Shown: one piece after another, positions 60,601-64,000 of the stretch
Position numbering within the stretch: position 1 is the first letter of the stretch
Layout of the letters: every line of letters starts with the position of its first letter
NCBI GenBank assembly: GCA_022605955.1
Contig: JAKCOZ010000245.1
Coordinates: 62,001-126,000, forward strand
Length of the DNA stretch: 64,000 bases
Origin: Rallus limicola
Lineage: Eukaryota; Chordata; Aves; Gruiformes; Rallidae
Direction: 5' to 3'
Notes under the pieces: generated by a model
Databases searched by the model: none
What the model saw: only the letters and a program-made list of their open reading frames with translations
Told to the model about the DNA's origin: nothing
Position numbers and translations under genes: made by a program

Positions 60601-61016
60601 GCACCGTAGGAGGTTCCAGGCATGTTCCCTCTTTCCAGGCAAAGGAAAAGGCTGAGAGCCAAAGTGACAGGGTCTGCTCGTGTGTCCTGATAGGAGGTTT
60701 CAGACAAGCTATGCCTTTCAGGCCTAGCTTCTTTACTTTGGGAGTTATTGCTGGACGTTTAGCATGTTTTGAACTGCAGTCTGCTAGGGCCGAGAAAAGC
60801 ACCGTAGGAGGTTCCAGGCATGTTGCCTCTTTCCAGGCAAAGGAAAAGGCTGAGAGCCAAAGTGACAGGGTCTGCTCGTGTGTCCTGTTAGGAGGTTTCA
60901 GACAAGCTATGCCTTTCAGGCCTAGCTTCTTTACTTTGGGAGTTATTGCTGGACGTTTAGCATGTTTTGAACTGCAGTCTGCTAGGGCCGAGAAAAGCAC
61001 CGTAGGAGGTTCCAGG
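57651..61016 (+). repeat. 17-mer higher-order repeat, copy A (3,366 bp)
   Basis: Markers recur 3,366 bp (17 monomers) downstream: TTCCCCCTTT (58,051/61,417), the double variant TTTTTTGAAT with loss of the PstI site (58,191/61,557), ATGCTTTTC (about 58,534/61,900), CTGTAAGGAG (59,301/62,667), AAGTACCG (59,411/62,777), GTGATAGGG, and TTGCCTCTTT (60,031/63,397). The left limit is set by CCAGTCATG at 57,650, which has no partner. Confidence 0.88.
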
Positions 61017-64000
61017 CATGTTCCCTCTTTCCAGGCAAAGGAAAAGGCTGAGAGCCAAAGCGACAGGGTCTGCTCGTGTGTCCTGTTAGGAGGTTTCAGA
61101 CAAGCTATGCCTTTCAGGCCTAGCTTCTTTACTTTGGGATTTATTGCTGGACGTTTAGCATGTTTTGAACTGCAGTCTGCTAGGGCCGAGAAAAGCACCG
61201 TAGGAGGTTCCAGGCATGTTCCCTCTTTCCAGGCAAAGGAAAAGGCTGAGAGCCAAAGTGACAGGGTCTGCTCGTGTGTCCTGATAGGAGGTTTCAGACA
61301 AGCTATGCCTTTCAGGCCTAGCTTCTTTACTTTGGGAGTTATTGCTGGACGTTTAGCATGTTTTGAACTGCAGTCTGCTAGGGCCGAGAAAAGCACCGTA
61401 GGAGGTTCCAGGCATGTTCCCCCTTTCCAGGCAAAGGAAAAGGCTGAGAGCCAAAGCGACAGGGTCTGCTCGTGTGTCCTGTTAGGAGGTTTCAGACAAG
61501 CTATGCCTTTCAGTCCTAGCTTCTTTACTTTGGGAGTTATTGCTGGACGTTTAGCATTTTTTGAATTGCAGTCTGCTAGGGCCGAGAAAAGCACCGTAGG
61601 AGGTTCCAGGCATGTTCCCTCTTTCCAGGCAAAGGAAAAGGCTGAGAGCCAAAGTGACAGGGTCTGCTCGTGTGTCCTGTTAGGAGGTTTCAGACAAGCT
61701 ATGCCTTTCAGGCCTCGCTTCTTTACTTTGGGAGTTATTGCTGGACGTTTAGCATGTTTTGAACTGCAGTCTGCTAGGGCCGAGAAAAGCACCGTAGGAG
61801 GTTCCAGGCATGTTCCCTCTTTCCAGGCAAAGGAAAAGGCTGAGAGCCAAAGTGACAGGGTCTGCTCGTGTGTCCTGTTAGGAGGTTTCAGACAAGCTAT
61901 GCTTTTCAGGCCTAGCTTCTTTACTTTGGGAGTTATTGCTGGACGTTTAGCATGTTTTGAACTGCAGTCTGCTAGGGCCGAGAAAAGCACCGTAGGAGGT
62001 TCCAGGCATGTTCCCTCTTTCCAGGCAAAGGAAAAGGCTGAGAGCCAAAGTGATAGGGTCTGCTCGTGTGTCCTGTTAGGAGGTTTCAGACAAGCTATGC
62101 CTTTCAGTCCTAGCTTCTTTACTTTGGGAGTTATTGCTGGACGTTTAGCATGTTTTGAACTGCAGTCTGCTAGGGCCGAGAAAAGCACCGTAGGAGGTTC
62201 CAGGCATGTTAACTCTTTTCAGGCAAAGGAAAAGGCTGAGAGCCAAAGCGACAGGGTCTGCTCGTGTGTCCTGTTAGGAGGTTTCAGACAAGCTATGCCT
62301 TTCAGGCCTCGCTTCTTTACTTTGGGAGTTATTGCTGGACGTTTAGCATGTTTTGAACTGCAGTCTGCTAGGGCCGAGAAAAGCACCGTAGGAGGTTCCA
62401 GGCATGTTCCCTCTTTCCAGGCAAAGGAAAAGGCTGAGAGCCAAAGTGACAGGGTCTGCTCGTGTGTCCTGTTAGGAGGTTTCAGACAAGCTATGCCTTT
62501 CAGGCCTAGCTTCTTTACTTTGGGAGTTATTGCTGGACGTTTAGCATGTTTTGAACTGCAGTCTGCTAGGGCCGAGAAAAGCACCGTAGGAGGTTCCAGG
62601 CATGTTCCCTCTTTCCAGGCAAAGGAAAAGGCTGAGAGCCAAAGTGACAGGGTCTGCTCGTGTGTCCTGTAAGGAGGTTTCAGACAAGCTATGCCTTTCA
62701 GGCCTAGCTTCTTTACTTTGGGAGTTATTGCTGGACGTTTAGCATGTTTTGAACTGCAGTCTGCTAGGGCCGAGAAAAGTACCGTAGGAGGTTCCAGGCA
62801 TGTTCCCTCTTTCCAGGCAAAGGAAAAGGCTGAGAGCCAAAGTGATAGGGTCTGCTCGTGTGTCCTGTTAGGAGGTTTCAGACAAGCTATGCCTTTCAGG
62901 CCTAGCTTCTTTACTTTGGGAGTTATTGCTGGACGTTTAGCATGTTTTGAACTGCAGTCTGCTAGGGCCGAGAAAAGCACCGTAGGAGGTTCCAGGCATG
63001 TTCCCTCTTTCCAGGCAAAGGAAAAGGCTGAGAGCCAAAGCGACAGGGTCTGCTCGTGTGTCCTGTTAGGAGGTTTCAGACAAGCTATGCCTTTCAGGCC
63101 TAGCTTCTTTACTTTGGGAGTTATTGCTGGACGTTTAGCATGTTTTGAACTGCAGTCTGCTAGGGCCGAGAAAAGCACCGTAGGAGGTTCCAGGCATGTT
63201 CCCTCTTTCCAGGCAAAGGAAAAGGCTGAGAGCCAAAGCGACAGGGTCTGCTCGTGTGTCCTGTTAGGAGGTTTCAGACAAGCTATGCCTTTCAGGCCTA
63301 GCTTCTTTACTTTGGGAGTTATTGCTGGACGTTTAGCATGTTTTGAACTGCAGTCTGCTAGGGCCGAGAAAAGCACCGTAGGAGGTTCCAGGCATGTTGC
63401 CTCTTTCCAGGCAAAGGAAAAGGCTGAGAGCCAAAGTGACAGGGTCTGCTCGTGTGTCCTGTTAGGAGGTTTCAGACAAGCTATGCCTTTCAGGCCTAGC
63501 TTCTTTACTTTGGGAGTTATTGCTGGACGTTTAGCATGTTTTGAACTGCAGTCTGCTAGGGCCGAGAAAAGCACCGTAGGAGGTTCCAGGCATGTTCCCT
63601 CTTTCCAGGCAAAGGAAAAGGCTGAGAGCCAAAGTGACAGGGTCTGCTCGTGTGTCCTGTTAGGAGGTTTCAGACAAGCTATGCCTTTCAGGCCTCGCTT
63701 CTTTACTTTGGGAGTTATTGCTGGACGTTTAGCATGTTTTGAACTGCAGTCTGCTAGGGCCGAGAAAAGCACCGTAGGAGGTTCCAGGCATGTTCCCTCT
63801 TTCCAGGCAAAGGAAAAGGCTGAGAGCCAAAGCGACAGGGTCTGCTCGTGTGTCCTGTTAGGAGGTTTCAGACAAGCTATGCCTTTCAGGCCTAGCTTCT
63901 TTACTTTGGGAGTTATTGCTGGACGTTTAGCATGTTTTGAACTGCAGTCTGCTAGGGCCGAGAAAAGCACCGTAGGAGGTTCCAGGCATGTTCCCTCTTT
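61017..64000 (+). repeat. 17-mer higher-order repeat, copy B (cut by window end)
   Basis: Partner of copy A, with the same order of markers up to the last base. Differences include GTTAACTC near 62,209, GGGATTTATTGC near 61,137, CTGATAGGAG at 61,281, and GCACCG where copy A has GAACCG (58,621). Whether further copies follow cannot be seen. Confidence 0.85.

Larger units (their letters stand above)
1..64000 (+). repeat. 198-bp satellite DNA array filling the window
   Basis: The same 198-bp unit recurs head to tail from the first base to the last, about 323 copies. The period was read from shared landmarks: the string AAAGGCTGAGAG begins at 1 and 199, and rare variants recur at exact multiples of 198. 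Neighbouring monomers differ by a handful of substitutions, and indels are very rare outside one patch (35.1-36.2 kb). A clean monomer has 99 G+C of 198. Orientation is plus throughout except 48,481-52,990. No unique DNA, transposon or gene interrupts the array and neither edge is reached. Known biology: arrays of this kind form eukaryotic heterochromatin and often centromeres. Centromere identity here is inference; the family and species are not recognised. Confidence 0.98.
52991..64000 (+). repeat. Domain B, right part: R-class satellite after the inversion
   Basis: Plus-orientation R-class units resume and run out of the window. Tandem phase is shifted relative to the left part because of the inversion ends. 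It is shifted again by a 7-bp loss at 56,060, where CACCG is followed directly by TTCCAGG. CTTGTG units appear at about 54,348 and 54,742, the second followed by an M-class unit (54,781), an A-like pair inside domain B. A TGA appears at about 56,721 from a local change reading CTCGTGATTCCTC. From about 57.65 kb the 17-mer structure begins. Confidence 0.9.

Noticed and set aside
1..64000. CRISPR array
   Set aside because: Units are contiguous 198-bp tandem repeats with no variable spacers, and no cas genes are present.
1..64000. CENP-B box in the monomer
   Set aside because: I found no match to the pattern TTCGnnnnAnnCGGG on either strand. TTCG was not noticed in any monomer, and CGGG appears only in a stray variant near 53,890. 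Absence does not exclude a centromere.
1..64000. Bacterial or phage origin
   Set aside because: Uniform 198-bp repetition over 64 kb without any gene is not seen in ordinary bacterial or phage genomes and fits eukaryotic satellite DNA.

Overview
The whole 64-kb window is one tandem-repeat (satellite DNA) array. Its unit is 198 bp, repeated about 323 times with no unique sequence in between. It starts and ends in mid-array, so the true array is longer than the window. I find no gene, RNA gene, transposon, CRISPR array or unique flank. A clean monomer counts to 99 G+C of 198 (50%). An array of this size and monomer length points to constitutive heterochromatin of a eukaryotic chromosome (centromeric, pericentromeric, subtelomeric or sex-chromosome block). 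I do not recognise the satellite family and cannot name the lineage from sequence alone.

The very long open frames on both strands, up to 3,508 codons, are a by-product of arithmetic. 198 is 3 x 66, so any frame without a stop in one monomer stays open until a mutation breaks it. One frame per strand happens to be stop-free. Stop codons and 1-bp insertions are copied between repeat blocks like any other variant, and most recurrent variants change the amino acid. I therefore annotate no CDS.

Layout. Domain A (1 to about 21.4 kb) mixes several monomer subtypes and has clear higher-order repeats (HORs): two copies of a 12-mer (2,376 bp), then two copies of a 14-mer (2,772 bp), then a mosaic marked by four copies of the same 1-bp insertion. 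At about 21.4 kb the array changes to domain B, which is far more uniform and mostly carries CTCGTG, CAGGCC and often AGCGAC. Within B are a 9-mer tandem pair (22.7-26.3 kb), a 15-mer pair (37.7-43.6 kb) and a 17-mer pair (57.65 kb to the window end). A patch at 35.1-36.2 kb has eight small indels.

The main structural event is a 4,510-bp segment at 48,481-52,990 in which the monomers run in the opposite orientation. Its two junctions form giant near-palindromes with spacers of only 27 and 16 nt. The right junction lies inside an imperfect dyad that every monomer carries. The segment's internal variants are mostly absent from the flanking array.

Nothing here works as a gene system. If the DNA has a function it is structural (chromatin, centromere or replication/recombination behaviour), and that is inference only.
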